Of a DNA stretch of 46,100 nt, positions 8,395 through 17,646 are shown one piece after another. The stretch is from positions 1 through 46,100 of the forward strand of contig JAITVH010000112.1 of the NCBI GenBank assembly GCA_031285905.1. Direction: 5' to 3'. Under the pieces are notes generated by a model, which did no database searches, had not been told where the DNA came from, and saw only the letters and a list, made by a program, of their open reading frames with translations. Origin of the DNA: Prevotella sp. Lineage in GTDB: Bacteria > Bacteroidota > Bacteroidia > Bacteroidales > Dysgonomonadaceae. Position numbers and translations under genes: made by a program. How positions within the stretch are numbered: the first letter of the stretch is position 1; each line of letters starts with the position of its first letter.

Positions 8395-9491
8395 TCAAGG
8401 AATACTAAGTAAAATGTATACAGGTATGATATTATCACAATATACCCGATCTTAACGGGTTGATCGTTCCAGAATTTCTTCATGAAAAACGGATAGACCA
8501 ATACTAAGGGAATAAGAAACCAAGATATTTGAGCAAAACGGTTTGAAAAACTCGCCCTGATAACAATAATCCAGAAAGCATTGGTCATCAGGTAAATATT
8601 ATATATCCATATATAAAACTTATCAGTATATTGTTCTTTAAATATAAGGTAATAGCCCACTGCAACAGGTATAGCGCTATACAACAAAAAGTCCCATCTG
8701 AAACCGGTATGACTAAAAGTATCTTCTGTATTATTGCCTGAAATATAATTTGCAAACCTATCGTCTCCTATCAAATTACTGCTTGCCAATATATTTGCAA
8801 TAGAATTACCTGCCACAAGCGAAACAAGTATGCAGCCTACCCATATCCCCAAATATAACTTAGAGTCTTTGACAAACCATGTAAGTGCCGCCGCTGCAAG
8901 CAAAAGATACATTGTCTTATGAATTCCCAATCCCAGGAAAACCAATAACACCATCACCGGAATTTTTTGCCTGAAACTCAAAGCGAGAATTATTATGGAG
9001 GCAGCCATACCGTTTCTGATACCATTTACCCCATAACTCCAAAATGTAAACATACCCATTGCTATAATGAATGGTATAAAAAAATCTTCTTCAAAGATGC
9101 GCTTAAATGCCCACCACAACGCTCCTACATAAATAGCTGAACAAAACAAGAAGAACATGTGGATATTGCTATACTTAGCAAACCAAAACATTAAAGCATT
9201 AAAAACCCATTCTCCTTCTGCCAATATCCGGTATTGATGGACGTTCATTTGCAGTTTATAAAAAGATTCTGCATATACTACTGTATCACCAAAATAAGGA
9301 GAGACCGGACGCAATCCCATATACAAAATCACTACAATGGCAACTATATAGGCTACAACATTATTCATAGCCTTAACTTCGGGTTTAAATAAATTATCCG
9401 AGAAACATTCGAATGCAACTACGATGATCAGAACAAAAATGAAATAATTGAAAAGATCGGTATATAAATATGAGGGAATAAAATCTATCAT
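8391..9491 (-). CDS. EpsG-family O-antigen/capsule polymerase (Wzy-type)
   Basis: 366 residues, strongly hydrophobic with about 10-12 predicted membrane segments, for example residues 14-28, 46-60, 107-121 and 155-175. The segment YMGLRPVSPYFGDTVVYAESF is the EpsG signature, in which an arginine and an FGD/Y motif follow the second helix, and NGIRNGMAASI matches the conserved G-RN-A motif of this family. It would polymerise lipid-linked repeat units at the periplasmic face of the inner membrane. It lies between GT2 (14 nt upstream) and GT4 (4-nt overlap). It is the only polymerase in the locus, and no flippase (Wzx) gene accompanies it within the window. Confidence 0.8.
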   Translation of the reverse strand: MIDFIPSYLYTDLFNYFIFVLIIVVAFECFSDNLFKPEVKAMNNVVAYIVAIVVILYMGLRPVSPYFGDTVVYAESFYKLQMNVHQYRILAEGEWVFNALMFWFAKYSNIHMFFLFCSAIYVGALWWAFKRIFEEDFFIPFIIAMGMFTFWSYGVNGIRNGMAASIIILALSFRQKIPVMVLLVFLGLGIHKTMYLLLAAAALTWFVKDSKLYLGIWVGCILVSLVAGNSIANILASSNLIGDDRFANYISGNNTEDTFSHTGFRWDFLLYSAIPVAVGYYLIFKEQYTDKFYIWIYNIYLMTNAFWIIVIRASFSNRFAQISWFLIPLVLVYPFFMKKFWNDQPVKIGYIVIISYLYTFYLVFLD

Positions 9492-9505
9492 ATAAATCCC
9501 TTATC

Positions 9506-10426
9506 TTATTTAGGAGTCATCATTTTATTTCGTTTATACTGAAACAAAAGCCATAAATATAATATCCCCCCAAAAGGAATAGATAATACCGTTATAAACT
9601 TAGATGGGGATTCGGATATGAACCCAGTGTTACGGCTAATAATACTCGAACTGACATAGTGTACCGACTCTATAAATCTCCGTTTGCGTGAAGGATGATG
9701 TTTCATCGATTCCTTACGAATAAAAGCAAATCCCCTTGGATTACGGAAATATTGCTGATACATATTCATTGAAGAACCATCGGCTTGATAATCGACATAG
9801 CACAATACTTCATTTATCGTCAACAATTCATATTTCAAATCGACAAGCTGATATTTATACCCAAGTCCTACATATTTCTCTCCTTCAAAGACAGGATATT
9901 CGGGTACATCTTTTATTACTGATGTGCGATAAACTAATTTCTTATCTCCACACCCACCTCGCATATAAAAATCCGAAAGTGTAGTACGGAGTACCGAAAA
10001 CTTAGTACCAATTATGGTTCCATCAAATCTGGCATTTAATCCCATTATCCCTGCATATTTCTCCGAACCATCCTTTTTCCACTTATTAACGATAAGTTCT
10101 ACAGCATTATCAGCCAGATAATCATCCGAATCTATACATACATTCAGTTCTGTATCTATCAGTCGGTATGCGATATTATGTGCTCCATGCATTCCTTGAT
10201 TTTCCTGATAATGATATTCTATCGATATTTTATCTTCTTTAATCCAACTTTTAATCAGATCGCTAGTAGAATCAGTAGAGCCATCATCTATTATCAGCCA
10301 TTTGAAATCCGATGAAGTTTGGCGCAACAGGCTCTTGTAACACAACTCTATTGTATGAGCGCGGTTATAGGCCGGAGTAAATACAGTCAGCGTTGGCTTT
10401 CTGTTATATATAGATTTTGAAGCCAT
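9506..10426 (-). CDS. glycosyltransferase family 2
   Basis: 306 residues. The GT-A signature is clear: TVFTPAYNRAHTI (residues 14-26), LIIDDGSTDST (44-54), NQGMHGAHNIAYR, and the DXD-type VCIDSDDYL near residue 97. The C-terminal region has MYQQYFRNPRGFAFIRKE and ends in a hydrophobic segment (ITVLSIPFGGILYLWLLF), which may anchor the enzyme to the inner membrane. The start overlaps the upstream GT4 by 40 nt, longer than other overlaps in this operon; no later in-frame ATG precedes the conserved opening strand, so the start is kept. Confidence 0.85.
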   Translation of the reverse strand: MASKSIYNRKPTLTVFTPAYNRAHTIELCYKSLLRQTSSDFKWLIIDDGSTDSTSDLIKSWIKEDKISIEYHYQENQGMHGAHNIAYRLIDTELNVCIDSDDYLADNAVELIVNKWKKDGSEKYAGIMGLNARFDGTIIGTKFSVLRTTLSDFYMRGGCGDKKLVYRTSVIKDVPEYPVFEGEKYVGLGYKYQLVDLKYELLTINEVLCYVDYQADGSSMNMYQQYFRNPRGFAFIRKESMKHHPSRKRRFIESVHYVSSSIISRNTGFISESPSKFITVLSIPFGGILYLWLLFQYKRNKMMTPK

Positions 10427-11514
10427 TCTGCATTTTTATTTATATCGAATCCTGCCTCTGATATCTCTTGGAAACGATTTTTTCGTTCGTAATTATTTAT
10501 GGAGGATAACACTCTTTCAGCCCATTTTTTAGCCGAGAGGTCTAAAGATAAAGATTCAATCAACTCGGGAACTATCGTTCCATCTTTAGATATACTTGTT
10601 GAGTTTATGATTTTTAACCCTGATGCTTGCGCTTCCAACTGAGCAACGCTCAAACCTTCAAAGTGTGAAGGGAATAAGAATAAGTCCATTGCCTGTAACA
10701 AATCGGGAATATCGGAGCGGCTTCCCATAAACTTCACATTGTCTTTCAAACCTAATTGTAAAACTTTATCTTTTACTTTCTTCTCCATTTCTCCTCCAGT
10801 GCCTATAAGCACCAATATTGCTAATGGTTCTTTACTGACTACCTCTATAAATATATCTAACAGAAATAAGTGATTCTTTTGATATGAGAATCTTGAAATA
10901 TTACCAACAACTAAATGCTGTGACCATCCATTATCATATCTTACTTTTTTCCTCTTTTCGGGGTCAAACACTAAAGAACAAGCATCGATTGCGTTAGGAA
11001 AGAAAATCACTTTCTTTGCCAGTTGCTTCCCGAACAGCCATCTTGCTGCTCCCCTGCTACATGTAAAATAATGTGTTAGATAAGGACGCATTGCCAATTT
11101 AAGCACATTTCTTATCGGCGTTTTTATATTAAATCCAACAGGTTCGTTATGAGCATGCGTCGCAATGAATTTAAATCCCCGCCTATGTGCCTCCCTATAT
11201 ACAAAATAACCAAGTTCTGAACAATGACCATGTATCATCTCATATTCGGGATGGGAATCGAAAAAGTCTGAAACAAACTTTTTATAAGAAGAAGTATGCA
11301 ATACCCTTGGTGGAGGAAATCTAAATATCCGACCACCCATACTTTCTATTTCTTCTTCATAAGCTCCTCTTTCTTCACGATGTACTACAAAATCGAAGAT
11401 AACCTTTGAACGATCTATTTTTCGTAGATAATTCATCACCATAGTCTCGGCCCCTCCTCTATTGAGAATAGTGAAAAGCATTAATACTCTTATTGGTTTC
11501 TGAACGACATTCAT
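10387..11514 (-). CDS. glycosyltransferase family 4, EpsF-like
   Basis: 375 residues. The opening MLFTILNRGGAETMVMNYLRKID is characteristic of the EpsF-like GT4 group found beside EpsG-type polymerases; it contains the GGAE acceptor loop. The hinge reads FFPNAIDA, the donor lobe begins GNISRFSYQKNHLFLLDIF, and the EX7E-like site is FPSHFEGLSVAQLEAQASG. The pairing with the EpsG-like polymerase 900 bp downstream supports a shared exopolysaccharide or O-antigen pathway. It starts 9 nt after the stop of the PglF/CapD gene. The donor sugar is unknown. Confidence 0.85.
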   Translation of the reverse strand: MNVVQKPIRVLMLFTILNRGGAETMVMNYLRKIDRSKVIFDFVVHREERGAYEEEIESMGGRIFRFPPPRVLHTSSYKKFVSDFFDSHPEYEMIHGHCSELGYFVYREAHRRGFKFIATHAHNEPVGFNIKTPIRNVLKLAMRPYLTHYFTCSRGAARWLFGKQLAKKVIFFPNAIDACSLVFDPEKRKKVRYDNGWSQHLVVGNISRFSYQKNHLFLLDIFIEVVSKEPLAILVLIGTGGEMEKKVKDKVLQLGLKDNVKFMGSRSDIPDLLQAMDLFLFPSHFEGLSVAQLEAQASGLKIINSTSISKDGTIVPELIESLSLDLSAKKWAERVLSSINNYERKNRFQEISEAGFDINKNAEWLQNLYITESQR

Positions 11515-11523
11515 CTTTTATTC

Positions 11524-13449
11524 TTATCTGTATACGACAAACTTCTCTCTATCAAAAACCTCAAATTCTGAATTATTGCTCTTAAATTCAGGAACTATTT
11601 GTTTCATTATTTTGATAGTGTTAGTAATGTCTGCATTTTCAGCATATTTTATAAGCTTTGTCACTTTTGCAGTTAATTCCCGAGCGTCTATTCTATCAGC
11701 CTGTGCTATCCTTATCTTTTCATTTTTAGTCATTTGAGTAGACTCAACATCGGTCAGCAACTCTTCATATAATTTCTCCCCTGGACGAAGACCTGTGTAT
11801 TCTATCTTTACATCTTCATCGGGAATAAGTCCTGAAAGTAATATCATTTTACGGGCAAGATTGTCTATTTTTACCTGCTCACCCATGTCAAAAACAAATA
11901 TTTCTCCACCACGTCCCATAGTTGTTGCCTGTAATACTAATCTACATGCTTCGGGGATCGTCATAAAATACCGTATCATCTCGGGATGTGTGACAGTTAC
12001 TGGGCCTCCTCTTGCTATTTGTTCTTTAAATAAAGGGATGACTGAACCATTACTACCTAAAACATTTCCAAAACGAACTGTGATAAACTGAGTATCAGAT
12101 ATATTGTTCAATCCTTGAACACAAAGCTCTGCTATCCGCTTAGTAGCTCCCATTACACTTGTCGGATTTACAGCTTTATCTGTAGATATCATAATAAACT
12201 TTTTCACTTTATGAAGCTGCGAATAACGGGCAATATTTACTGTTCCCCAGATATTTGTAAGAACTCCTTCACAAGGATTATCCTCTACTATAGGAACATG
12301 CTTATAGGCAGCTGCATGAAAAACAAAATCAGGTTTATTCCGTTCAAACACATCCTCTATTCTTGTTTCGGAGCGAACATCATTTAATATGAAAGTAATA
12401 TCTTGGTTAGAAAATCCCTTCTGTATATCAAGTTCCAGATTATGTAATGGTGTTTCGCTAATATCCAATAGTATCAACCGCTTTACATCAAGACTTGCCA
12501 GCTGTATAGAGATTTCACGGCCTATTGAGCCTGCCGCGCCCGTTACCAACACTACTTTATCCTTTATTTCCTGAGATATACTTTCTATGTCTATTGTTAT
12601 TTCGTCACGTTGCAGAAGATCTTCAATATCAATGTTCTTTATTTGATGTTGCATATTTTGCTTATCTAATGACTGTATTTCCCCTCCCATCAACATTTTT
12701 ATATTGTATTCTATACAACCATATACCAGGCCATTACTTTCAGAGTTAAAATCCGTATAGTTAGTGAATACAATATGGGTTATATTTTGTTTAACAGAAA
12801 GTAATAATTTATCTAAATCTCCGTCCCAAGTATAGACTTGTAACCCAGCAATTTTAAATCCTTTCCTTCGAGGTATTTTACTTAAGATTCCAACTACCCT
12901 ATATGGAATTTTCTCATTACCATTTATCTGAGAAGCAAGTAGTGATACATAGTCATTATCACCATAAACTAATACATTATTTGTTTTACTATCTTTATAT
13001 AAAACGGAGTGGTAAATACTCACTATAAAAACACGGGATGAAATCATAAAAAATGAGGATATGACCATATCTAGCAATCCACAAGTTATAATATGTCTTA
13101 TATTTAACATTTCCTGTCTTATGACGACCAACGACAATAATAAGCATTTAACAGTCAATAAAAAGAATATTCCATTTAGTTCTCTGAGAGTCGAGAATCT
13201 GATACTCCTTTTATATGAACGAGAGAAGAAAAACAAGAGTGCAGAGATTACAGTTGCTAAAGCCATAACATATTCTATGGAATAAAGTATATCGCTCCTG
13301 CCCTTTATAAACCAAACAACTAATAATGCACACAATGTACCAATACAGGATAGTACTAAATCAAGGATAAATACAATACCTCGGTTTAGATATTGTAAAT
13401 TACGTAATTTATCCCTATAACCTGTATTGATAGTAAAGAGATTTCCCAT
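11524..13449 (-). CDS. pglF: PglF/CapD/WbpM-like UDP-GlcNAc 4,6-dehydratase
   Basis: 641 residues, the long membrane-anchored form. Four to five N-terminal membrane helices (about residues 24-48, 59-76, 94-111, 118-137) precede a CoA-binding-like Rossmann domain and then the short-chain dehydrogenase domain. The latter shows the NAD-binding TGAAGSIG (303-310), HAAAYKHVP (378-386), STDKAVNP (422-429) and MGATK (433-437). In this family Met-x3-Lys replaces the usual Tyr-x3-Lys, a hallmark of PglF/WbpM. It converts UDP-GlcNAc to the 4-keto-6-deoxy sugar, the first step to bacillosamine or FucNAc/QuiNAc. The next enzyme, a PglE-type aminotransferase, is absent from the window. Confidence 0.85.
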   Translation of the reverse strand: MGNLFTINTGYRDKLRNLQYLNRGIVFILDLVLSCIGTLCALLVVWFIKGRSDILYSIEYVMALATVISALLFFFSRSYKRSIRFSTLRELNGIFFLLTVKCLLLSLVVIRQEMLNIRHIITCGLLDMVISSFFMISSRVFIVSIYHSVLYKDSKTNNVLVYGDNDYVSLLASQINGNEKIPYRVVGILSKIPRRKGFKIAGLQVYTWDGDLDKLLLSVKQNITHIVFTNYTDFNSESNGLVYGCIEYNIKMLMGGEIQSLDKQNMQHQIKNIDIEDLLQRDEITIDIESISQEIKDKVVLVTGAAGSIGREISIQLASLDVKRLILLDISETPLHNLELDIQKGFSNQDITFILNDVRSETRIEDVFERNKPDFVFHAAAYKHVPIVEDNPCEGVLTNIWGTVNIARYSQLHKVKKFIMISTDKAVNPTSVMGATKRIAELCVQGLNNISDTQFITVRFGNVLGSNGSVIPLFKEQIARGGPVTVTHPEMIRYFMTIPEACRLVLQATTMGRGGEIFVFDMGEQVKIDNLARKMILLSGLIPDEDVKIEYTGLRPGEKLYEELLTDVESTQMTKNEKIRIAQADRIDARELTAKVTKLIKYAENADITNTIKIMKQIVPEFKSNNSEFEVFDREKFVVYR

Positions 13450-13506
13450 TTATTTTAACATTTCTGATAATGAAGCCATTAATTCCAATTAGTAGATTAG
13501 ATTAAT

Positions 13507-14025
13507 TTAGTTTGGCATTTTACTTAATATATTAGCCGGAACTGTTAACTTAAAAGTTGCAATTCCATCAAGTCTTATAAGCATCTTACTATTATCTTTA
13601 CTTGTATCTAATAACTCTCCTTCTACACCTTTCAGACATCCATCAACAACCAATACACGATCCCCCTTCTCAAAAGTTTCCTCCAAACAACATTGTACAC
13701 TACTTTCACAAATCAATCTAAAATCATCCATTTGCTTTTGCGGAACAGTGAGCAGACTTTTGCCATCCATCGCTTTCATATATGAAATTTTGATACCATA
13801 GTCATTAGCTATAGAAATTCCAGTGTAAAAATCTGTATATATAAAAACAATATTAGGTATGACAGGTGTTGAAATTTCAATCTTTCGATCTTTACGCCTA
13901 CGAATTTCTTTTCTAAACGGGACATAATTTTTCACACCAAGTTGCTCTAACTTTGCTTTCACTAACTTTTCTTGGTTACGCCTCACACGAGCTGCAAACC
14001 ATACATTTGATTTGTAATATGACAT
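13507..14025 (-). CDS. upxY: UpxY-family NusG-like transcription antiterminator
   Basis: 172 residues. The N-terminal NGN domain is recognisable: WFAARVRRNQEKLVKAKLEQLG (in two parts, residues 9-30), YVPFRKEIRRRKDRK (34-48) and PVIPNIVFIY (54-63), with the shortened loop typical of UpxY rather than housekeeping NusG. A KOW-type C-terminal domain starts near FEKGDRVLVVDGCLKGVEGEL (118-138, seen in parts). In Bacteroides, UpxY proteins are the first gene of each capsule operon and let RNA polymerase read through the long operon leader. Here it is likewise the first gene, 57 nt before pglF, and an 800-bp AT-rich region lies upstream. No paired UpxZ gene is present. Confidence 0.88.
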   Translation of the reverse strand: MSYYKSNVWFAARVRRNQEKLVKAKLEQLGVKNYVPFRKEIRRRKDRKIEISTPVIPNIVFIYTDFYTGISIANDYGIKISYMKAMDGKSLLTVPQKQMDDFRLICESSVQCCLEETFEKGDRVLVVDGCLKGVEGELLDTSKDNSKMLIRLDGIATFKLTVPANILSKMPN

Positions 14026-14238
14026 CTTGAGAATAATTATTTCGATGAGATAATTGATTTATATTCTGCATTTTATATAAAATACAAGTCAAGTTATTTT
14101 CTGAAAACTGACAACAGCTTCGCTATTGAAGGATACATCGACTCCCTCTTAAAAAATAAAAATATTCTAAAATTGTACGAGAATTATAAGATAACATCAA
14201 TATTTAGCGAACTGGGCATTAGTCATTTTGATGTTTAA
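14023..14238 (+). pseudogene. possible degraded coding remnant upstream of upxY
   Basis: A plus-strand frame with no good start stays open from 14023 to TAA 14236-14238. Its last 45 codons (from about 14101) are less AT-biased than the surrounding spacer and read as a helical protein end, with EGYIDSLLKNKN and SIFSELGISHFDV. I do not recognise the family; it could be the end of a transposase, recombinase or unrelated gene, or a chance open frame. It partly overlaps the upxY start region in antisense. Confidence 0.2.
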
Positions 14239-14821
14239 AAATTCTCTCTTGAAAACTCAAACTAAGATAAATGAGTCTGAACTAAGATAAAAGCTTCATA
14301 TGTTAATCTTTCATTAAGATTTACAACATATGCTACTTATTATATTTCAATTTTCAATTAATGTTGTTAAGATCATCTTTTTATATAGTCTCATTATATC
14401 ATAAAAATATTTACGGGATACTGCAATCGAATTTTCCAGTTGAATAGACTTTGAACCCAATTAAGTATATAAAATATTCCAAAGAAAAGAAATTATCTCC
14501 TCCAAAAACAATATAGTATAAATTGATTTATCTCCACTATTAAAATCTATTATTTTCTCTATTTTATTTGTTGAGCATTCATTATCATGCAAAAATAATA
14601 AATTAATACTGAAATAAAAAGCATTAATTAATTAAAATTTAATTAATATTAAAAAAAGATCAAAACGCATCGATTTTATTTTAAAACCTTTAGAAGTAAA
14701 CATTTTTAAATTAGTTTTATTAGTTTTATCTTACCGAGTCCTTTAGGAAAGATATCCTCAAATAAAGAATTAATATAAAAATAAAATTATCAGGGACTTG
14801 ATCTCTTGTCCCCTGATAATT
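14026..14821. other. 800-bp AT-rich spacer between upxY and tex
   Basis: Very AT-rich and mostly non-coding. It should hold the promoter and leader of the polysaccharide operon (minus strand), but I find no clean TTTG-N20-TAnnTTTG match on that strand. Two structures stand out. A 12-bp direct repeat AACTAAGATAAA occurs at 14260-14271 and 14280-14291 with 20-bp periodicity. A perfect 10-bp inverted repeat, ATTAATTAAA, has arms at 14627-14636 and 14638-14647. I see no long inverted repeats flanking a promoter, so no evidence for a phase-variable invertible promoter. Confidence 0.45.
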
Positions 14822-14826
14822 TTATT
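14783..14826 (-). terminator. intrinsic terminator of tex
   Basis: A strong hairpin, with arms AAAATTATCAGGGAC and GTCCCCTGATAATTTT about 10 nt apart, overlaps the tex stop codon. On the minus strand it is followed by a U-rich run (TTTTATTTTTAT). The other side is U-rich as well, so it may work in both directions. Confidence 0.75.
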
Positions 14827-16945
14827 TTTTCATTGATAGCTGTACTCTTTTACGTCCTAAATCCACAGATAGTACTTTTACTTCTACATGCTGGTGCAGC
14901 GATACAATCTCTGTCGGATCAGATACAAATCGATCTGTCAATTCTGAAATATGAACCAGTCCATTTTCTTTAATACCCACGTCAACAAAGCAACCAAAGT
15001 TGGTAATATTAGTAACGATACCAGGCAATATCATACCTTCTCTTAAATCTTCAATAGTTCGAATAGTTGGGTCAAATTCAAACATCTTAATACTCTTTCG
15101 GGGATCACGTCCCGGTTTGTCAAGTTCATCAATTATATCATTCAAAGTAGGTAGCCCTACTGTATCCGTTATATACTTTTTTAATTCTAAAGATTTTTTC
15201 AGTTCTTTGTTTTCAATCAAATCTTTCACAGAAGTTTTTAGGTCTTTCGCCATTTGTTCCACAATATAATAGCTCTCAGGATGCACAGCAGAATTATCCA
15301 ATGGATTCTCAGCTCCTGCAATACGAAGAAATCCCGCACATTGCTCAAAAGCTTTTTCTCCCATACGTGGAACTTTCTTCAATTCTTTACGGGATTTGAA
15401 TGCTCCATGTTCGGCACGATAATCCACAATATTCTGAGCAAGAGTAGGCCCTAGGCCTGAAACATATGTCAAAAGATGTTTACTTGCAGTATTTACGTTC
15501 ACCCCGACGAGATTTACGCAACTTTCTACTGTCAAATCAAGCGATTTCTTCAATTTTGTTTGATCAACATCATGCTGATACTGCCCTACGCCGATTGATT
15601 TCGGATCAATCTTTACCAACTCTGCCAGCGGATCCATTAACCGACGTCCTATCGATACTGCACCGCGAACCGTCACATCATAGTCAGGAAATTCTTCACG
15701 GGCAATCTTGGATGCCGAATAGATTGATGCGCCATTTTCGCTTACAACAAATACTTTTACTTCCTTTTCGTAACGAAGGTTTGTTATAAACCTTCCCGTT
15801 TCGCGACTAGCTGTACCATTACCAATGGCAATAGCATCTATATTATAGGTAGTGACAAGCTTAACTACTTTACTGCCAGCTTTTGAGGTTTCATTCTGTG
15901 GCGGATGCGGATAAATAGTTTCGTTGTGAAGCAGGTTTCCCTCTGCATCGATACATACAAGTTTGCAACCTGTACGATAACCGGGATCTATACCCAATAC
16001 CCTTTTCTGTCCTAATGGAGCGGCTAGAAGTAATTGACGCAGATTTTCAATAAAAACCCTTATAGCTTCCTCATCTGCCTTTTCTTTAGATAAAGCTGCA
16101 AACTCATTTTCAATAGACGGTTTTAAAAGCCGTTTATAAGAATCCTCTATAGCATCGGCTACATAATTGGTAGCCTTGTTATCATTATCCCCTTTAAGAA
16201 AACGTTTGTCTAACCTCTCCAGTGCCGTATCTTCGTCCGGAGATATATTTACCCTCAGGATACCTTCCGACTCCCCTCTTCGTATGGCTAAAATACGATG
16301 TGAAGATGCTTTACTCAACTTTTCTGAAAAATCAAAATAGTCTCTGTATTTGTCTCCTTCTTCTTCTTTTCCTTTGGCTACTTTTGATGTAATAACAGCG
16401 TCTTTCTCGAATAAATTCCTTATTGTATTACGAGCATATTCATCTTCATTTATCCATTCGGCAATAATATCACAAGCTCCGGAAATGGCTTCTTTTACAT
16501 CATTCACCTCACCTTTTACATAAGGAAGTGCTTTTTCTTCCACATCCATCCTCTGTTGTCCCATAATAAGTTTAGCCAACGGTTCTAATCCTTTTTTACG
16601 GGCAATCTCAGCACGGGTCTGACGTTTCGGTTTATATGGAAGGTAAATATCTTCCAGTTCAGAAGATACCCAGCAATTCTCAATGCGGTTTTTAAGCTCA
16701 GGAGTCAATTTTTCTTGTTCTTCTATCGATTTCAGTATAGTTTCTTTTCGTTTAATCAGTTCATTTAATTTGTCATTCTGCTCTTTAATAGCAGCAATCT
16801 GAACTTCGTCCAATCCACCGGTCACTTCCTTACGATAACGACTTATAAATGGAATTGTAGCACCGGAATCCAGCAGTTCTATTGTTTTCTGTATTTGATT
16901 AGTCCTGATATTTAAAGCTGATGAAATAAGGTCAATTATAGCCAT
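14822..16945 (-). CDS. tex: Tex, S1-domain RNA-binding transcription accessory protein
   Basis: 707 residues, within the usual Tex length of about 700-780. The N-terminal helical region has the conserved ATIPFISRYRKEVTGGLDE (residues 29-47) and EDIYLPYKPKRQTRA. The YqgF/RNase H-like domain starts at VLGIDPGYRTGCK (near 317), with AIGNGTASRET further on. Helix-hairpin-helix motifs follow (VGVNVNTAS, LNNI-like SGLGPTLAQNIVDYR), and the S1 domain occupies about 635-707 (GMILPGIVTNITNFGCFVDVG, VHISEL). Tex binds RNA and affects transcription and stress survival in several bacteria. It lies 17 nt after the pseudouridine synthase gene and ends at a strong terminator. Confidence 0.93.
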   Translation of the reverse strand: MAIIDLISSALNIRTNQIQKTIELLDSGATIPFISRYRKEVTGGLDEVQIAAIKEQNDKLNELIKRKETILKSIEEQEKLTPELKNRIENCWVSSELEDIYLPYKPKRQTRAEIARKKGLEPLAKLIMGQQRMDVEEKALPYVKGEVNDVKEAISGACDIIAEWINEDEYARNTIRNLFEKDAVITSKVAKGKEEEGDKYRDYFDFSEKLSKASSHRILAIRRGESEGILRVNISPDEDTALERLDKRFLKGDNDNKATNYVADAIEDSYKRLLKPSIENEFAALSKEKADEEAIRVFIENLRQLLLAAPLGQKRVLGIDPGYRTGCKLVCIDAEGNLLHNETIYPHPPQNETSKAGSKVVKLVTTYNIDAIAIGNGTASRETGRFITNLRYEKEVKVFVVSENGASIYSASKIAREEFPDYDVTVRGAVSIGRRLMDPLAELVKIDPKSIGVGQYQHDVDQTKLKKSLDLTVESCVNLVGVNVNTASKHLLTYVSGLGPTLAQNIVDYRAEHGAFKSRKELKKVPRMGEKAFEQCAGFLRIAGAENPLDNSAVHPESYYIVEQMAKDLKTSVKDLIENKELKKSLELKKYITDTVGLPTLNDIIDELDKPGRDPRKSIKMFEFDPTIRTIEDLREGMILPGIVTNITNFGCFVDVGIKENGLVHISELTDRFVSDPTEIVSLHQHVEVKVLSVDLGRKRVQLSMKK

Positions 16946-16962
16946 AAAAGTAGTTTTGAATA

Positions 16963-17646
16963 TTATAAGTTATTAGTTAATTGTTCCAATGCTTGCCATA
17001 AGTTATCCTGTGGAACTGGTGCTGTTATTTCTATTTCCGTTTTCGATACCGGATGAACAAAAGAAACTTTTCTTGCATGCAAACTAATTCCTCCATCAGG
17101 GTTAGAACGCTCTGCCCCATATTTTAGATCTCCTTTTATGGGGCAACCTATTTTTGATAATTGGCAACGTATCTGATGGTGGCGCCCGGTCTCTAAATCT
17201 ATTTCCAGCAAATTATATTTATCCGAATGTGCAATCATTTTATAATGAAGAATAGCCAGTTTTGAATTTGGCTTCTCCATATCATATGCATATGATTTAT
17301 TTTGTTTTTCATTCCTTATTAAGTAATGTTTTAATATTGCTTCATTTTGCTCCGGGACATTTTTTACAATAGCCCAATATGTCTTTTTTATCTCTTTGTT
17401 TTTAAACATATCATTCAGGCGAGACAAGGCTTTACTGGTTTTCGCAAAAATAACAATGCCACTTGTAGGTCTATCCAGACGATGGGTAACCCCTACAAAG
17501 ACATTTCCCGGTTTATTATATTTTTCTTTAAGATACTCCTTTACAATATCCGACAAAGGCTTATCCCCGGTCTTATCTCCCTGTACAATTTCCGATACAG
17601 TCTTATTGACAATTATTATATGATTATCTTCGTAAAGAACCGTCAT
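16963..17646 (-). CDS. RluA-family RNA pseudouridine synthase
   Basis: 227 residues, the short form without an S4 domain. The catalytic motif HRLDRPTSGIVIFAKT (near residue 55) contains the aspartate that attacks the uridine base; KTYWAIV and LETGRHHQIRCQLSKIGCPIKGDLKYG are the other family motifs. It isomerises uridine to pseudouridine in rRNA or tRNA. Length and lack of S4 are closer to RluA/TruC-type than RluD, but the exact target cannot be told. It is 17 nt upstream of tex, probably in one transcript. Repeat copy A begins about 75 bp upstream of its start. Confidence 0.88.
   Translation of the reverse strand: MTVLYEDNHIIIVNKTVSEIVQGDKTGDKPLSDIVKEYLKEKYNKPGNVFVGVTHRLDRPTSGIVIFAKTSKALSRLNDMFKNKEIKKTYWAIVKNVPEQNEAILKHYLIRNEKQNKSYAYDMEKPNSKLAILHYKMIAHSDKYNLLEIDLETGRHHQIRCQLSKIGCPIKGDLKYGAERSNPDGGISLHARKVSFVHPVSKTEIEITAPVPQDNLWQALEQLTNNL

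Noticed and set aside
14240..14780. Invertible (phase-variable) promoter for the polysaccharide operon
   Set aside because: No pair of long inverted repeats flanks a promoter, and no adjacent invertase gene is present; only short AT-rich palindromes are seen.
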